Source of the DNA: Azospirillum brasilense
GTDB taxonomy: Bacteria; Pseudomonadota; Alphaproteobacteria; Azospirillales; Azospirillaceae
NCBI RefSeq assembly: GCF_007827815.1
Contig: NZ_VITH01000005.1
Location: 124,001-188,000 of the forward strand
DNA length: 64,000 bases
Direction of reading: 5' to 3'
Part shown: positions 51,030 to 62,441 of the stretch, in pieces
How the letters are laid out: every line of letters starts with the position of its first letter
How positions within the stretch are numbered: position 1 is the first letter of the stretch
Program-made: the position numbers and the translations under genes
The notes under the pieces: model-generated
Databases searched by the model: none
Seen by the model: only the letters and a program-made list of their open reading frames with translations
Told to the model about the DNA's origin: nothing

Positions 51030-52897
51030 CAGACGGCCACCTTCACGTCGCGCCGTTTCACGTGGCGGAGCAGGGCGACCAGCGCCGCCGGGGTCATGCC
51101 GGGAATGCGTGCGGCCGCCCCCAAGGTCGTCGGACGGGCCTGCCGCAGCTTCTGCCGGATCTCCGCCGACAGGCTGCCGATGCTGTCGGGATCGAGATCG
51201 TCGGGAAGCTCCAGCGCCTCATCCTTGCGGAAGGCGCGGATGTCGGCCTCTTGCCGGTCGAGATAGCCGGCATACTTCCCGTCGATCTCCAGCTGCTCGA
51301 CAACATCGGAAGGTATTGCCGACAGCTCCGGCCACAGTCGGGCGAGGGTGGCAAGGTCGAGGTCCGGATAGCGCAGCAGATCGGCGGCGGTCCGCCGCAC
51401 GCCGTCCTGGTTGACAGCAATGCCCTGCCGCTGCAACTCCGCCGGGGTGGCCTGGAGGGCGCGCACCAGAGTGCGGCCGGTGGACAGCGCCTCAGCCTTT
51501 GCCGTGAAAGCATCACGCCGCGCCGACCCGACGCAGCCGATCGCCAGCCCCTTCGGTGTCAGCCGCTGGTCGGCATTGTCGGCGCGCAGGATCAGCCGAT
51601 ACTCGGCGCGCGAGGTGAACATCCGGTACGGCTCGTTGGTGCCTCGGGTGATCAGGTCATCGACCAGCACCCCGATGTAGGCGTCGGCGCGGTCGAGCAC
51701 GAAGCCCTCCGCCGAGCCGCCGGCCAGCAGGGCGGCGTTGATGCCGGCCATCAGGCCTTGCGCCGCCGCTTCCTCGTAGCCGGTGGTGCCGTTGATCTGG
51801 CCGGCGAAGAACAGGCCGGGGGTCCGGCGGGTCTCCAACGTCGGCTTCAGCTCCCGCGGGTCCACGAAGTCATACTCGATGGCGTAGCCGGGACGGATCA
51901 TCACCGCACGCTCCAGGCCCGGCATGGTCTTCAGGAAGCCAAGCTGGACGTCGCGGGGCAAGGAAGTCGAGATGCCATTCGGGTAGACCGTGTCGTCGTC
52001 CAGCCCCTCCGGCTCCAGGAAGATCTGGTGGCGCTCCTTGTCCGCGAAGCGCACCACCTTGTCCTCGATGGACGGGCAATAGCGCGGGCCGGTGCTCTGA
52101 ATTTGGCCGGAGTACATCGGCGCGCGGTGGAGGTTGCCGCGGATCAGCGCGTGCATCTCCGGCGTCGTCCAGGTGATCGCGCAGTCGATCTGCGGGGTGT
52201 CGATGCGGTCGGTCAGGTAGGAGAAGGGCGGCGGCGGCGTGTCGCCCGGCTGCTTTTCCAGCGCGGCCCAATCGATGGTCTTGCCGTCGAGACGCGGCGG
52301 GGTGCCGGTCTTCAGCCGGCCGAGCGGAAAGCCGAGACGCGCCAACGTGTCGGACAGGCCGATGGACGGCGCCTCGCCGACGCGACCCGCCGGGGTGGTT
52401 TCCTCGCCGATGTGGATCAGGCCGCGCAGGAAGGTGCCAGTGGTCAGTACCACGCTTCCCGCCGCGAGGGTCTCGCCGGAACCGGTCACCACGCCGGTGA
52501 CCCGGCCGTCGTCGCCGATGGTCAGGTCCTCGGCGCCGCCGGCCTCGATGAACAAGTTCGCCTGTTCCGCGAGGATCGCCTGCACAGCCTGCCGGTAGAG
52601 CTTGCGGTCGGCTTGGGCGCGCGGGCCACGGACGGCCGGTCCCTTGCTGCGGTTGAGGATGCGGAATTGGATGCCGCCGCGGTCGATGGCGCGGGCCATG
52701 ACGCCATCGAGGGCGTCAATCTCGCGCACCAGATGGCCTTTCGCCAACCCGCCGATGGCCGGGTTGCAGGACATCTCACCGATGGTGTCCAGCTTGTGGG
52801 TGAGCAGCAGGGTGCGCGCACCCATGCGCGCCGCGGCGGCGGCGGCCTCGCAACCGGCGTGGCCTCCGCCGACAACAATGACGTCGAACGTTCGCAT
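51029..52897 (-). CDS. mnmG: tRNA uridine-34 carboxymethylaminomethyl-modifying enzyme MnmG
   Basis: A 622-residue FAD enzyme (GidA) that, with MnmE, modifies U34 of several tRNAs. The FAD-binding [42 protein letters not shown], the Cys-containing [13 protein letters not shown] and [18 protein letters not shown] are typical. Length is normal. It is followed by rsmG with overlapping stop/start, and preceded by a parS site. Confidence 0.97.
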   Translation of the reverse strand: MRTFDVIVVGGGHAGCEAAAAAARMGARTLLLTHKLDTIGEMSCNPAIGGLAKGHLVREIDALDGVMARAIDRGGIQFRILNRSKGPAVRGPRAQADRKLYRQAVQAILAEQANLFIEAGGAEDLTIGDDGRVTGVVTGSGETLAAGSVVLTTGTFLRGLIHIGEETTPAGRVGEAPSIGLSDTLARLGFPLGRLKTGTPPRLDGKTIDWAALEKQPGDTPPPPFSYLTDRIDTPQIDCAITWTTPEMHALIRGNLHRAPMYSGQIQSTGPRYCPSIEDKVVRFADKERHQIFLEPEGLDDDTVYPNGISTSLPRDVQLGFLKTMPGLERAVMIRPGYAIEYDFVDPRELKPTLETRRTPGLFFAGQINGTTGYEEAAAQGLMAGINAALLAGGSAEGFVLDRADAYIGVLVDDLITRGTNEPYRMFTSRAEYRLILRADNADQRLTPKGLAIGCVGSARRDAFTAKAEALSTGRTLVRALQATPAELQRQGIAVNQDGVRRTAADLLRYPDLDLATLARLWPELSAIPSDVVEQLEIDGKYAGYLDRQEADIRAFRKDEALELPDDLDPDSIGSLSAEIRQKLRQARPTTLGAAARIPGMTPAALVALLRHVKRRDVKVAV

Positions 52898-52955
52898 GGC
52901 CGGACCATAGCCGAGTCAGCGCCGGACGCCAAGCTCCGCGACGCCGCAACGCCCG

Positions 52956-52971
52956 TGTTTCACGTGAAACA
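52956..52971. promoter_or_regulatory. parS site between mnmG and mnmE
   Basis: TGTTTCACGTGAAACA is a perfect match to the 16-bp bacterial parS consensus. It lies in the 109-bp gap between the two tRNA-modification genes. Confidence 0.95.
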
Positions 52972-53006
52972 GGGGGACCCGGCGCGTTTGTCACGCCATC
53001 CCCGGC

Positions 53007-54338
53007 TCACTTGCCGATGCAGAAATCCCGGAAGATCACGTCCAGCAAATCCTCCACATCGACCCGTCCGGTGATGCGGCCAAGAGCGCGGCTCGCCAGA
53101 CGCACGTCTTCGGCCATCAGCTCCGGCAGGGGGGCGGTCAGGGCGCGGCGCAGGGCGTCCCGGCACTCCTCCAAGGCGGAGCGGTGCCGCGCACGGGTCA
53201 GGGCTGGCGCACCGCTGCCGGCCAGCCGGTCGGCGGTAAACGCCGTCAAACGCGTTTCCAGCTCCGGCAAGCCGGCACCGGTCCGGGCGGAGACCGTGGT
53301 CGCCTCCCACCCGCCGACCGTCGGCACGGCTGCATCGGCGACGTCCGTCTTGTTCAGAACCACCACCGTGTCCTTGTCGAGCAGAGCAACCGTCGCCGGG
53401 TCAAGCGCGGGCAGGGCGGTGGCGTCGAACACGGCGACCTTCACGTCGGCGCGGGCGGCGCGGTCGAGCGCGCGGCGGATGCCTTCCTCCTCGATCTCGT
53501 CGGCGGCGGCCTCGCGCAGGCCCGCCGTGTCGGCCAGCACCACCGGGTAGCCGCCAAGGTCGAGATGGACTTCGATCACGTCTCGCGTGGTGCCGGCGCG
53601 GGCCGAGACGATGGCGGCCTCGCGGCGGGCGAGGGCGTTCAGCAGGCTCGACTTGCCGGCGTTGGGGGCGCCGACGATGGCGATGTGCAGACCCTCGCGC
53701 AACCGTTCCCCGCGGCCCCGGTCGTCGAGATGGACGTCGATCTCGGCGGCGAGAGCGTCCAGCACGGGGCGCGCGGCGTCCGACACGCCGGAGGGCAGGT
53801 CCTCGTCGGGAAAGTCGATGTCGGCCTCGATGTGGGCCAGCGACCGGGTCAGCCGCTCGCGCCAGCCGTCGTACAGTGTGCCGAGCGCACCCTCCATCTG
53901 GCGCAGGGCCTGACGGCGCTGGGCGGAGGTCTCGGCGTCCACGAGGTCGGCAACCGCCTCGGCCTCGGTCAGGTCGAGCTTGCCATTCTCGAAGGCGCGA
54001 CGGGTGAACTCGCCGGGCTCGGCGACGCGCAGACCGGGCAGGGCGGACAGCGCCTCCACCACGCCGGCCACCACGGCGCGCCCGCCATGCAGATGCAGCT
54101 CCACCACATCCTCGCCGGTGAAGCTGCGGGGGGTGGTGAAACGCAAGACCAGAGCGTCGTCCAGCGCCTCGCCGGTCCGGGGATCGCGCAGCCGGACCAG
54201 GGTGGCCATGCGGGGTGTGGGAAGCGGCTTGCCGGTCAGGGCGGCGAGCGCGTCGCCGGAGGCCGGGCCCGAAACGCGAACCACCGCCACACCGGCGCGG
54301 CCGGGGGCGGTGGCGAGGGCGAAGATGGTCGGGATCAT
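53007..54338 (-). CDS. mnmE: tRNA modification GTPase MnmE
   Basis: A 443-residue GTPase (TrmE) partnering MnmG. The N-terminal formyl-THF-binding domain starts TIFALATAPGRAGVAVVRVSG. The G domain has GAPNAGKSSLLNAL, ARAGTTRDVIEVHLDLGG, DTAG and LNKTDV. The protein ends with the catalytic CIGK. Several ATGs precede the conserved N-terminus (54338, 54341, 54356), none with a clear ribosome-binding site; 54338 gives the usual N-terminus. Confidence 0.95.
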   Translation of the reverse strand: MIPTIFALATAPGRAGVAVVRVSGPASGDALAALTGKPLPTPRMATLVRLRDPRTGEALDDALVLRFTTPRSFTGEDVVELHLHGGRAVVAGVVEALSALPGLRVAEPGEFTRRAFENGKLDLTEAEAVADLVDAETSAQRRQALRQMEGALGTLYDGWRERLTRSLAHIEADIDFPDEDLPSGVSDAARPVLDALAAEIDVHLDDRGRGERLREGLHIAIVGAPNAGKSSLLNALARREAAIVSARAGTTRDVIEVHLDLGGYPVVLADTAGLREAAADEIEEEGIRRALDRAARADVKVAVFDATALPALDPATVALLDKDTVVVLNKTDVADAAVPTVGGWEATTVSARTGAGLPELETRLTAFTADRLAGSGAPALTRARHRSALEECRDALRRALTAPLPELMAEDVRLASRALGRITGRVDVEDLLDVIFRDFCIGK

Positions 54339-54372
54339 CATGCCGGATGTCATCATGCCGGTTCCGGAACGA

Positions 54373-54732
54373 TCAGCCGACCTGTTCCGGCAGCAATTCT
54401 TTTTGTTCCGGCTTCAGCATGAGCCGCTCCACACGGCCACCACCGATCACATGCGTTTCCAGGATCGCGTCGACGTCGGCGAAGGAGTGGTAGGTGTACC
54501 AGACGCCCTCCGGATAGACGACCAGCACCGGACCCAGCTCGCAGCGGTCCAGGCAGCCGGCGGCGTTGATGCGCACACGGCCGTCCAGACCCAGCTCACG
54601 GGCACGCGCCTTCATGTAGTCGCGGAGCTTTTCGGACCCCCGGGCGGCGCAGGAGCCGCGCTTGTTGCCGTCGGGGCGGCGGTTGGTGCAGGAGAAAACA
54701 TGGGCTTCGAAGTAGGGCTTCGGATCGGTCAC
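54373..54732 (-). CDS. Thioredoxin-like 2Fe-2S ferredoxin domain protein
   Basis: A 119-residue protein with the four cysteines of the thioredoxin-like 2Fe-2S family: C-x13-C near residues 14-28 (FSCTNRRPDG to RGSCAARG) and C-x3-C in NAAGCLDRCELGPVLVVYPEG. VWYTYHSFADVDAILETHVI is the typical end. An electron-transfer role is likely. The GTG start overlaps the stop of the upstream small gene (GTGA). Confidence 0.88.
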   Translation of the reverse strand: MTDPKPYFEAHVFSCTNRRPDGNKRGSCAARGSEKLRDYMKARARELGLDGRVRINAAGCLDRCELGPVLVVYPEGVWYTYHSFADVDAILETHVIGGGRVERLMLKPEQKELLPEQVG

Positions 54733-54980
54733 TTGCGTCCATCCTGTCCCATGGCGGCGGCCATCTGGGACCAAAACATTTTCTGAAGCTGCTCCATGCC
54801 CTGAATTCCCGCCGGCAGCCACGTCTTCATCATCGTCTCGGGGTCCATGGCGAGCAGGGAGGCCTGCATCCGGTCCTGGATTTCCTGCATCATGGCGTCC
54901 TGCATGGGCTTCACGTCGGGAAGGCCCAGGAAGTGGCGCGCCTCCTCGGGTGTGCAGTCGATGTCGATGGTGATCTTCAT
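54729..54980 (-). CDS. Small DUF6489-like protein
   Basis: An 83-residue protein starting MKITIDIDCTPEEARHFLGLPD, followed by a Met-rich helical part (MQDAMMQEIQDRMQ and MEQLQKMFWSQMAAAM). This layout matches small alphaproteobacterial proteins of the DUF6489 type, of unknown role. It is translationally coupled to the ferredoxin-like gene. Confidence 0.72.
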   Translation of the reverse strand: MKITIDIDCTPEEARHFLGLPDVKPMQDAMMQEIQDRMQASLLAMDPETMMKTWLPAGIQGMEQLQKMFWSQMAAAMGQDGRK

Positions 54981-55134
54981 GGCCCCATTCCCTTGGAAGG
55001 CGCGCGGTGCGCGGGAAATTAAGGGTTGAGCGCCGCTTCGGCTCATGCCCCACTATACAGATAGGAAGCCCTGGCGCAACGGCACCGCCGCGCCAGTTTA
55101 TTCCCAACCACGCCACAGACCGGAAACGCCTGCG

Positions 55135-57153
<2,019 letters not shown>

Positions 57154-57157
57154 CCCC

Positions 57158-57679
57158 ATGGCGCAGACCCTCAATAACCCGGCCGCCGGCAGTCTGACCG
57201 TCGACAGCCCGCTGGGCCTGCTGACCCTGACCAGCGCCGCCGGCGCCATCGTGGCGCTCGACTGGGGCAGGCTGGGCGATGACCGGCCGGACCCCGTGCT
57301 GGAGGCGGCGGCGCGCCAGCTCCGCGACTATTTCGTCGGAACGCGGTTGGATTTCGACCTGCCGCTGTCCCCCCGCGGGACGGCCTTCCGGCAGAAGGTC
57401 TGGGCGGCGATGCAGGCCATTCCCTACGGCGGCGTCCTGACCTACGGCGACGTCGCGCGGCTGCTGGACACGGCGCCGCGGGCCGTCGGCGGGGCCTGCG
57501 GGGCCAACCCGATCCCGGTGATCATCCCCTGCCACCGCATCGTCGGGGGCGGCGGGGCCCCCGGCGGCTATTCCGGCCTGGGCGGCCTGCGGACCAAGGA
57601 CTGGCTGCTCCGCCACGAGCGGCGGCACCGGGTGACAGCGGACCAAGCCGGCGATACGCTGGAGCTTCAGCTTCTATAA
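57158..57679 (+). CDS. ogt: Methylated-DNA-protein cysteine methyltransferase
   Basis: A 173-residue Ogt/MGMT protein that repairs O6-alkylguanine by suicide transfer. The acceptor motif is IPCHRIVGGGGAPGGYSGL, with the DNA-binding helix in PYGGVLTYGDVARLLDTAPRAVG and the N-terminal RNase-H-like domain. Length suits Ogt. It is probably co-transcribed with the preceding gene. Confidence 0.95.
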   Translation: MAQTLNNPAAGSLTVDSPLGLLTLTSAAGAIVALDWGRLGDDRPDPVLEAAARQLRDYFVGTRLDFDLPLSPRGTAFRQKVWAAMQAIPYGGVLTYGDVARLLDTAPRAVGGACGANPIPVIIPCHRIVGGGGAPGGYSGLGGLRTKDWLLRHERRHRVTADQAGDTLELQLL

Positions 57680-57700
57680 AAAGGGAAGGGACCGACCACC

Positions 57701-58675
57701 ATGGTTCACGCGATCCGCATCCACGAGTACGGCGGACCTGAGGCACTGCGCTGGGACGAGATCGAGGTGGGCGACCCCGGCCCCGGTCAGGTGCGGCTGC
57801 GCCAGACCGCCGTCGGGCTGAACTACATCGACACCTATCACCGCTCCGGCGCCTACAAGCTGCCGCAGCTTCCCGCCATCATCGGGACCGAGGGCGCCGG
57901 CGTGGTCGAGGCCGTGGGGCCGGACGTGACGACGCTGAAGCCCGGCGACCGGGTCGGCTACGCGCCGCTGATCGGCGCCTACGCCGAATCCCGCCTCGCC
58001 CCGGCCGACCGGCTGATCCCGCTGCCGAGCTGGATCGAGGACCGGCAGGCCGCCGCCATGCTGCTCCAGGGCATGACCGCGCAGTTCCTCCTGCGCTCCA
58101 CCTACGCGGTGCAGCCGGGCGACACCATCCTGGTCCAGGCCGCCGCGGGCGGCGTCGGTCAGATCCTCTGCCAGTGGGCGAAGCATCTGGGCGCCACCGT
58201 GATCGGCACGGTCAGCAGCGACGAGAAGGCGGAGTTGGCCCGCGCCGCCGGCTGCGACCATCCCATCGTCTACACGCGCGAGAATTTCGTGAACCGCGTG
58301 AAGGACCTGACGGACGGGCAGGGCGTGCCGGTGGTCTATGACGGTGTCGGCAAGACGACCTTCATGGACAGCCTGGACTGCCTGCGTCCCCGTGGCTTCA
58401 TGGTGCTGTTCGGCGCGGCGTCCGGGCCGGTCCCGCCGCTGGACCTTCAGGTGCTGGCGGCCAAGGGCTCGCTCTACGTCACGCGCCCGACCCTGTTCAG
58501 CTATGTTTCCAAGCGCGACGACCTGATGGCCAGCGCCGCCGACCTGTTTGAGGTGGTGCATACCGGCGGAGTGACCATCAACGTCGGCCAGACCTTCGCG
58601 CTGCGCGACGCGGCGGAGGCCCACCGGGCCCTGGAGTCCCGTGCCACGACCGGGTCCACGGTGCTGCTGCCGTAA
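57701..58675 (+). CDS. qor: NADPH:quinone oxidoreductase (zinc-free MDR)
   Basis: A 324-residue medium-chain reductase. IHEYGGPEALRWDEIEVGDPGPGQV, NYIDTYHRSGAYK, the cofactor motif AAAGGVGQILCQWAKHLGATVIG and YDGVGKTTFMDSLDCLRPRG are characteristic of Qor. No zinc ligands are present. It is followed by a palindromic repeat. Confidence 0.92.
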   Translation: MVHAIRIHEYGGPEALRWDEIEVGDPGPGQVRLRQTAVGLNYIDTYHRSGAYKLPQLPAIIGTEGAGVVEAVGPDVTTLKPGDRVGYAPLIGAYAESRLAPADRLIPLPSWIEDRQAAAMLLQGMTAQFLLRSTYAVQPGDTILVQAAAGGVGQILCQWAKHLGATVIGTVSSDEKAELARAAGCDHPIVYTRENFVNRVKDLTDGQGVPVVYDGVGKTTFMDSLDCLRPRGFMVLFGAASGPVPPLDLQVLAAKGSLYVTRPTLFSYVSKRDDLMASAADLFEVVHTGGVTINVGQTFALRDAAEAHRALESRATTGSTVLLP

Positions 58676-58684
58676 GGTTCAAAG

Positions 58685-58821
58685 CCCTCTCCCGCCCCGG
58701 GAGAGGGAGGGACCCACGCGCGAGCGTGGGAGGGTGAGGGTATTGGCAAGGATCAGTGCCTTGATCCTCGTGCGACCCTCACCCGGCCCTTCGGGCCACC
58801 CTCTCCCGGGACAGGAGAGGG
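58685..58821. repeat. Palindromic repeat element downstream of qor
   Basis: A diverged longer member of the family. Left arm 58685-58740 (CCCTCTCCCGCCCCGGGAGA through GAGGGTGAGGG) and right arm 58776-58821 (CCCTCACCCGGCCC through GGACAGGAGAGGG) are inverted, with extra internal hairpins such as CCACGC...GCGTGG and GGCCC...GGGCC. It lies between convergent genes and may act as a terminator or REP. Confidence 0.8.
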
Positions 58822-58827
58822 AACAGG

Positions 58828-59505
58828 TCACTCGGCGGCCCAGAGCGGATTCTTCAGCTTCTTGAGAAGCTCGGCATGGGCCGCCAGCTCCTCCTCGCTC
58901 GGCGCGTGGGCGCGCGGGGCGCGGTAGGGGCGGTCGATGCGGATCGCCGCTGGGCCGCCCGTTGCCGGGCCGGAGGCCAGCGCCAGACCGGCCTGACGGC
59001 CGCCGCGCAGCTCCAGATACACTTCGGCCAGAAGCTGGGCGTCGAGGAGCGCGCCGTGGTAGGTGCGGCTGGAATTGTCGACGCCGAAGCGCTTGCAGAG
59101 CGCGTCCAGGGTGGCCGGCGCGCCGGGGAACTTCTGCCGCGCCATCAGCAGCGTGTCGATGGCCCGGTCCTTCGGCATGACCGGATAGCCGGCGATCCGC
59201 ATCTCCCAGTTCAGGAAGTGCATGTCGAAGGCCGCGTTGTGGATCACCAGCGGCGCGTCGCCGATGAAGGCCACGAACTCCGCCACCACGTCGTTGAACA
59301 GCGGCTTGTCCGACAGGAACTCCGTCGTCAGCCCGTGCACCGCCACAGCGTCCGGCGGCACGTCGCGCTCCGGGTTGACGTAGCAGTGGAAGGTCTTGCC
59401 GGTGGCGACGTGGTTGTGCAGCTCGACGCAGCCGATTTCGATCAGCCGGTGCCCTTCCTCGGGCTTGAAGCCGGTCGTTTCCGTATCGAGGACGATCTCA
59501 CGCAT
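58828..59505 (-). CDS. dnaQ: DNA polymerase III epsilon subunit
   Basis: A 225-residue 3'-5' proofreading exonuclease. Exo I is LDTETTGF, Exo II lies in VIHNAAFDMHFLNWE, and Exo III-epsilon is in HGALLDAQLLAEVYLEL. The C-terminal linker (about 180-225) binds the polymerase. It overlaps coaE by 8 bases and is the last gene of the ppsR-maf-aroE-coaE-dnaQ run. Confidence 0.96.
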   Translation of the reverse strand: MREIVLDTETTGFKPEEGHRLIEIGCVELHNHVATGKTFHCYVNPERDVPPDAVAVHGLTTEFLSDKPLFNDVVAEFVAFIGDAPLVIHNAAFDMHFLNWEMRIAGYPVMPKDRAIDTLLMARQKFPGAPATLDALCKRFGVDNSSRTYHGALLDAQLLAEVYLELRGGRQAGLALASGPATGGPAAIRIDRPYRAPRAHAPSEEELAAHAELLKKLKNPLWAAE

Positions 59506-60142
59506 GAACCACCTGTCCGGGCTGGTATCCCCGCGGCGGCCATTGCCGTCCGCGGCGCCGCTTCACGTCGGCGAGGATGTTGCGCAGCGCCCGCCGGGTG
59601 GCCCGCCGCCCGTCGCCGGTGTTGACGACGTGGTCGGCGCGCCGGCGCTTCTCCGCGTCGGGCATCTGCCGGGCCAGAATAGCGGCGAACTTGTCCGGCG
59701 TCATGCCCGGCCGCGCCAGCACCCGTGACTTCTGCACCAGGAAGGGGGCGGTGACCACCACGCTGCGGTCCACCTTGGCCTCCCCGCCGGTCTCGAACAG
59801 CAGGGGGATGTCCAGCACCGCCACGCGGACGCGGCGGCGCGCCGCCTGCTTCAGGAAGCGCCGCTGCGCCGCCTGCACCGCCGGATGGAGGATCGCCTCC
59901 AGCCGCTTCAGCGCCGTCGGGTTGCCGAACACCGCGGCGCCCAGCGCCCGCCGGTCCACCGCATCATCCATCACGACACCGGGGAAGGCCGCCGCGATGG
60001 CCGGCACCGCCGCTCCGTGGCGCCCCAGCAGCCCATGCACCACGGCGTCGCTGTCGCAGACCGGCGCGCCCATGCGCTTCAGCATACGCGCCGCCGTGCT
60101 CTTGCCCATGCCGATGGAGCCGGTCAGTCCCAAGACGATCAT
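59498..60142 (-). CDS. coaE: Dephospho-CoA kinase
   Basis: A 214-residue P-loop kinase that makes CoA. The Walker A is GLTGSIGMGKST, substrate region DSDAVVHGLLG, then VLDIPLLFETGGEAKVD and LARQMPDAEKRRRADHVVNT. The C-terminal Arg-rich tail is longer than usual. It follows aroE by 9 bases. Confidence 0.95.
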   Translation of the reverse strand: MIVLGLTGSIGMGKSTAARMLKRMGAPVCDSDAVVHGLLGRHGAAVPAIAAAFPGVVMDDAVDRRALGAAVFGNPTALKRLEAILHPAVQAAQRRFLKQAARRRVRVAVLDIPLLFETGGEAKVDRSVVVTAPFLVQKSRVLARPGMTPDKFAAILARQMPDAEKRRRADHVVNTGDGRRATRRALRNILADVKRRRGRQWPPRGYQPGQVVHA

Positions 60143-60151
60143 CGCGCGACC

Positions 60152-60991
60152 TCAGCCCTGGAGAACGGCGGCCTTCAGCCCCTCGGTCACCTCCGGTTCG
60201 CGGCCGAACCAGGCGGCGAAGCCGGGGCGGGCCTGATGGAGCAGCATGCCGACGCCGTCCACCACGCGGTTGCCGCGGGCCTGCGCCGCGGTCAAAAGCG
60301 GGGTCATCAGGGGCGTGTAGACGATGTCGGTGACCACGGCCGAACCGGGCAGGGCGCGCAGGTCCAGCTCCAGAGGCGGCTGGCCCGCCATGCCCTGGGT
60401 CGTCGTGTTCACCACCAACGCCGCCCCTTCGAGGAGCGTTTCACGTGAAACCCAATCGGCGGTCTCAATGGCGCCGCCGATATCGGTGGCCAGCTCGTCG
60501 GCCCGCGTCCGCGTGCGGTTGACCAGCCAGACCCGCGGCGCCCCTTCGTCGAGGAGCGAGGCGACGACGGCCCGCGCCGCGCCACCGGCCCCGATGACCA
60601 GCGCCGGACCGTCCGCAGCCTTCCAGCCCGGTGCGCCGCTCCTCAAATTCTCGATGAAACCGAAGCCATCGGTGTTGCGACCCTCCAGCGACCCGTCCTC
60701 GCCGACCACGATGGTGTTGACGGCGCCCATCCGCTTGGCGGTGGCGTCCAGCCGATCGACCGTGCGGTAAGCGGCTTCCTTGTGCGGCACCGTGACGTTG
60801 CAGCCACGGAAGCCGAGCGCGGGCAGGGCGCGGATGGCCTGCTCGATGCGGTCGGGCGGAACGGCCAGCGGCACATAGGCGCCGTCGATGCCGTACTGCT
60901 CCAGCCAATAGCCGTGCAGCCGGGGCGAGCGCGAATGGCCGATCGGCCAGCCCATCACACCGGCCAGCTTCGCCTTGCCGCTGATCATCAT
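60152..60991 (-). CDS. aroE: Shikimate dehydrogenase
   Basis: A 279-residue NADP-dependent enzyme of the aromatic pathway. PIGHSRSPRLHGYWL, NVTVPHKEAAYR, the cofactor GAGGAARAVVASL and the end VDGVGMLLHQARPGF are present. Start ATG overlaps the maf stop (ATGA). A parS palindrome is embedded at the VSRETL codons. Confidence 0.95.
   Translation of the reverse strand: MMISGKAKLAGVMGWPIGHSRSPRLHGYWLEQYGIDGAYVPLAVPPDRIEQAIRALPALGFRGCNVTVPHKEAAYRTVDRLDATAKRMGAVNTIVVGEDGSLEGRNTDGFGFIENLRSGAPGWKAADGPALVIGAGGAARAVVASLLDEGAPRVWLVNRTRTRADELATDIGGAIETADWVSRETLLEGAALVVNTTTQGMAGQPPLELDLRALPGSAVVTDIVYTPLMTPLLTAAQARGNRVVDGVGMLLHQARPGFAAWFGREPEVTEGLKAAVLQG
60437..60452. promoter_or_regulatory. parS site in aroE
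   Basis: CGTTTCACGTGAAACC has the perfect 14-bp core GTTTCACGTGAAAC (60438-60451) with both outer bases changed. It is encoded as Val-Ser-Arg-Glu-Thr, as in rsmG. It lies about 2 kb from the putative oriC. Confidence 0.88.
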
Positions 60992-61596
60992 TCCGCAATC
61001 ACCCCATGCACCCGCAGGAACCCGAGCAGCGGCAGCAGCGGCAGCCCGAGGATCGTGAAGAAGTCGCCGTCCACCCGGTGGAAGAGCTGCGCGCCCAGCC
61101 CTTCGAGGTGATAGGCACCGACCGACCCCAGCACGTCGTCGCCAGCCGCGTTCAGGTAGGACTCCAGGAAGGCGTCGCTGAACGGGCGCATGGTCAGGCG
61201 GGCGCGGTCGACATGGTGCCACAGCCGCTCGCCGTCGCGGAGCACCACGGCGCAGCTCACCAGCCGGTGCGTCTTGCCGCGCAGGTCCTGCAGCTGGGCC
61301 CGAGCGGCGTCGCGGTCGGCCGGCTTGTCGAACCAGCGGCCCTCGCACTCCAGCATCTGGTCGGCGCCAATCACCAGGGCGCCGGGGTGCTTGCGGGTGA
61401 CCCGCTGCGCCTTCAACTCGGCCAGCGCCTCGGCCACATCCTCGACCGGGGCGCCTTCGGCGCGGGCTGCCAGCTTGATCTCCTCCTCGTCCACCGCGGC
61501 GGGGGCGAGCGTGACGCGCACCCCGGCGCGCTCCAGCATCTCCGCCCGCGTGCGGGAGCCCGAGGCGAGGACGACGGTGGGAACCGCTGCGCTCAC
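60988..61596 (-). CDS. maf: Maf-family nucleotide pyrophosphatase
   Basis: A 202-residue septum-formation / nucleotide-hydrolase protein. VVLASGSRTRAEMLERAGV, the E-x-x-K region EEEIKLAARAEG, LVIGADQMLECEGRWFDKP and GSVGAYHLEGLGAQLF match the family, which removes non-canonical nucleotides. GTG start overlaps the ppsR stop (GTGA). Confidence 0.92.
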   Translation of the reverse strand: MSAAVPTVVLASGSRTRAEMLERAGVRVTLAPAAVDEEEIKLAARAEGAPVEDVAEALAELKAQRVTRKHPGALVIGADQMLECEGRWFDKPADRDAARAQLQDLRGKTHRLVSCAVVLRDGERLWHHVDRARLTMRPFSDAFLESYLNAAGDDVLGSVGAYHLEGLGAQLFHRVDGDFFTILGLPLLPLLGFLRVHGVIAE

Positions 61597-62441
61597 GTCA
61601 GCGGCCCCTCTGGAACGACGCCGGGCAGGCCGCCGGTCTGACGGCGGGCGAGCAGCATCATGATCTCCGCCGCCGTCTCCTCGATGGAGCGGCGCGACAC
61701 GTCGATCACCGGCCAGCCGCGGCGGGTGAACATGCGCCGGGCGTCGGTGACCTCGGCGCGCACCACCTCCGGATCGACGTAGGTCGAGGACTCGTTCTGG
61801 TTCAGCAGCTTCAACCGGTTGCGGCGGATCTGCACCAGACGGTCCGGGTCCTTGGTCAGGCCGACGACCAGCGGCCGGGTCAGCTTCTCGATCTCCGGCG
61901 GCATCGGGCAACCGGGGACGATCGGAATGTTCGCCGCCTTGATGCCGCGGTTCGCCAGATAAATGCAGGTCGGCGTCTTCGACGTGCGCGACACGCCCAT
62001 CAGGATCACGTCGGCCTCGTGCAGGTCCCAGCTCGACTGGCCGTCGTCGTGGGCCAGCGCGAAGTCCATCGCGTCCATGCGCCCGAAATACTCGGCGTCC
62101 AAGGCGTGCTGGCGGCCGGGCTGGCGCTGCGATTCCACGCCGAGGAAGGCGGCCAGCGCGTTGATCAGCGGGTCGAGCACCGGGATGCAGGGGACCTGCA
62201 CCTCGCGGCAGAAGTCCTGGAGACGGCGGCGCAGCTTCTCGTCCACCAGCGTGAACATGACGAGGCCGCGATTCTCCTGGACGCCCTCCAGAACCATGTC
62301 GAGCTGACGCTCAGTCCGCACGAGATTCCAGAAATGCTCGACCGGGCGAACATCGTCGAACTGGATGACGCAGGCGCGGGCGACGCTGTTGATCGTCTCG
62401 CCGGTCGCGTCCGACACAAGATGCAGGTGGAACTGTCTCAT
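61593..62441 (-). CDS. ppsR: PEP synthase regulatory protein (kinase/pyrophosphorylase, DUF299)
   Basis: A 282-residue bifunctional kinase/pyrophosphorylase that controls PEP synthase or PPDK. FHLHLVSDATGETINSVARA and the ADP-binding ILMGVSRTSKTPTCIYLANRG are diagnostic; CMPPEI-like SPMP pattern appears as GCPMPPEIEKL. The gene is first of the minus-strand block leaving the oriC region, as in other alphaproteobacteria where it flanks the origin. Confidence 0.94.
   Translation of the reverse strand: MRQFHLHLVSDATGETINSVARACVIQFDDVRPVEHFWNLVRTERQLDMVLEGVQENRGLVMFTLVDEKLRRRLQDFCREVQVPCIPVLDPLINALAAFLGVESQRQPGRQHALDAEYFGRMDAMDFALAHDDGQSSWDLHEADVILMGVSRTSKTPTCIYLANRGIKAANIPIVPGCPMPPEIEKLTRPLVVGLTKDPDRLVQIRRNRLKLLNQNESSTYVDPEVVRAEVTDARRMFTRRGWPVIDVSRRSIEETAAEIMMLLARRQTGGLPGVVPEGPLT

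Noticed and set aside
51055..51068. GTTTCACGTGGCGG near the mnmG end as a fourth parS
   Set aside because: Only the left half matches; the right arm has four changes in the core, so ParB binding is unlikely.
58685..58821. Palindromic element after qor as a simple terminator
   Set aside because: It is far larger than a terminator, has no T-tract, and belongs to the dispersed repeat family; it may still hinder transcription.
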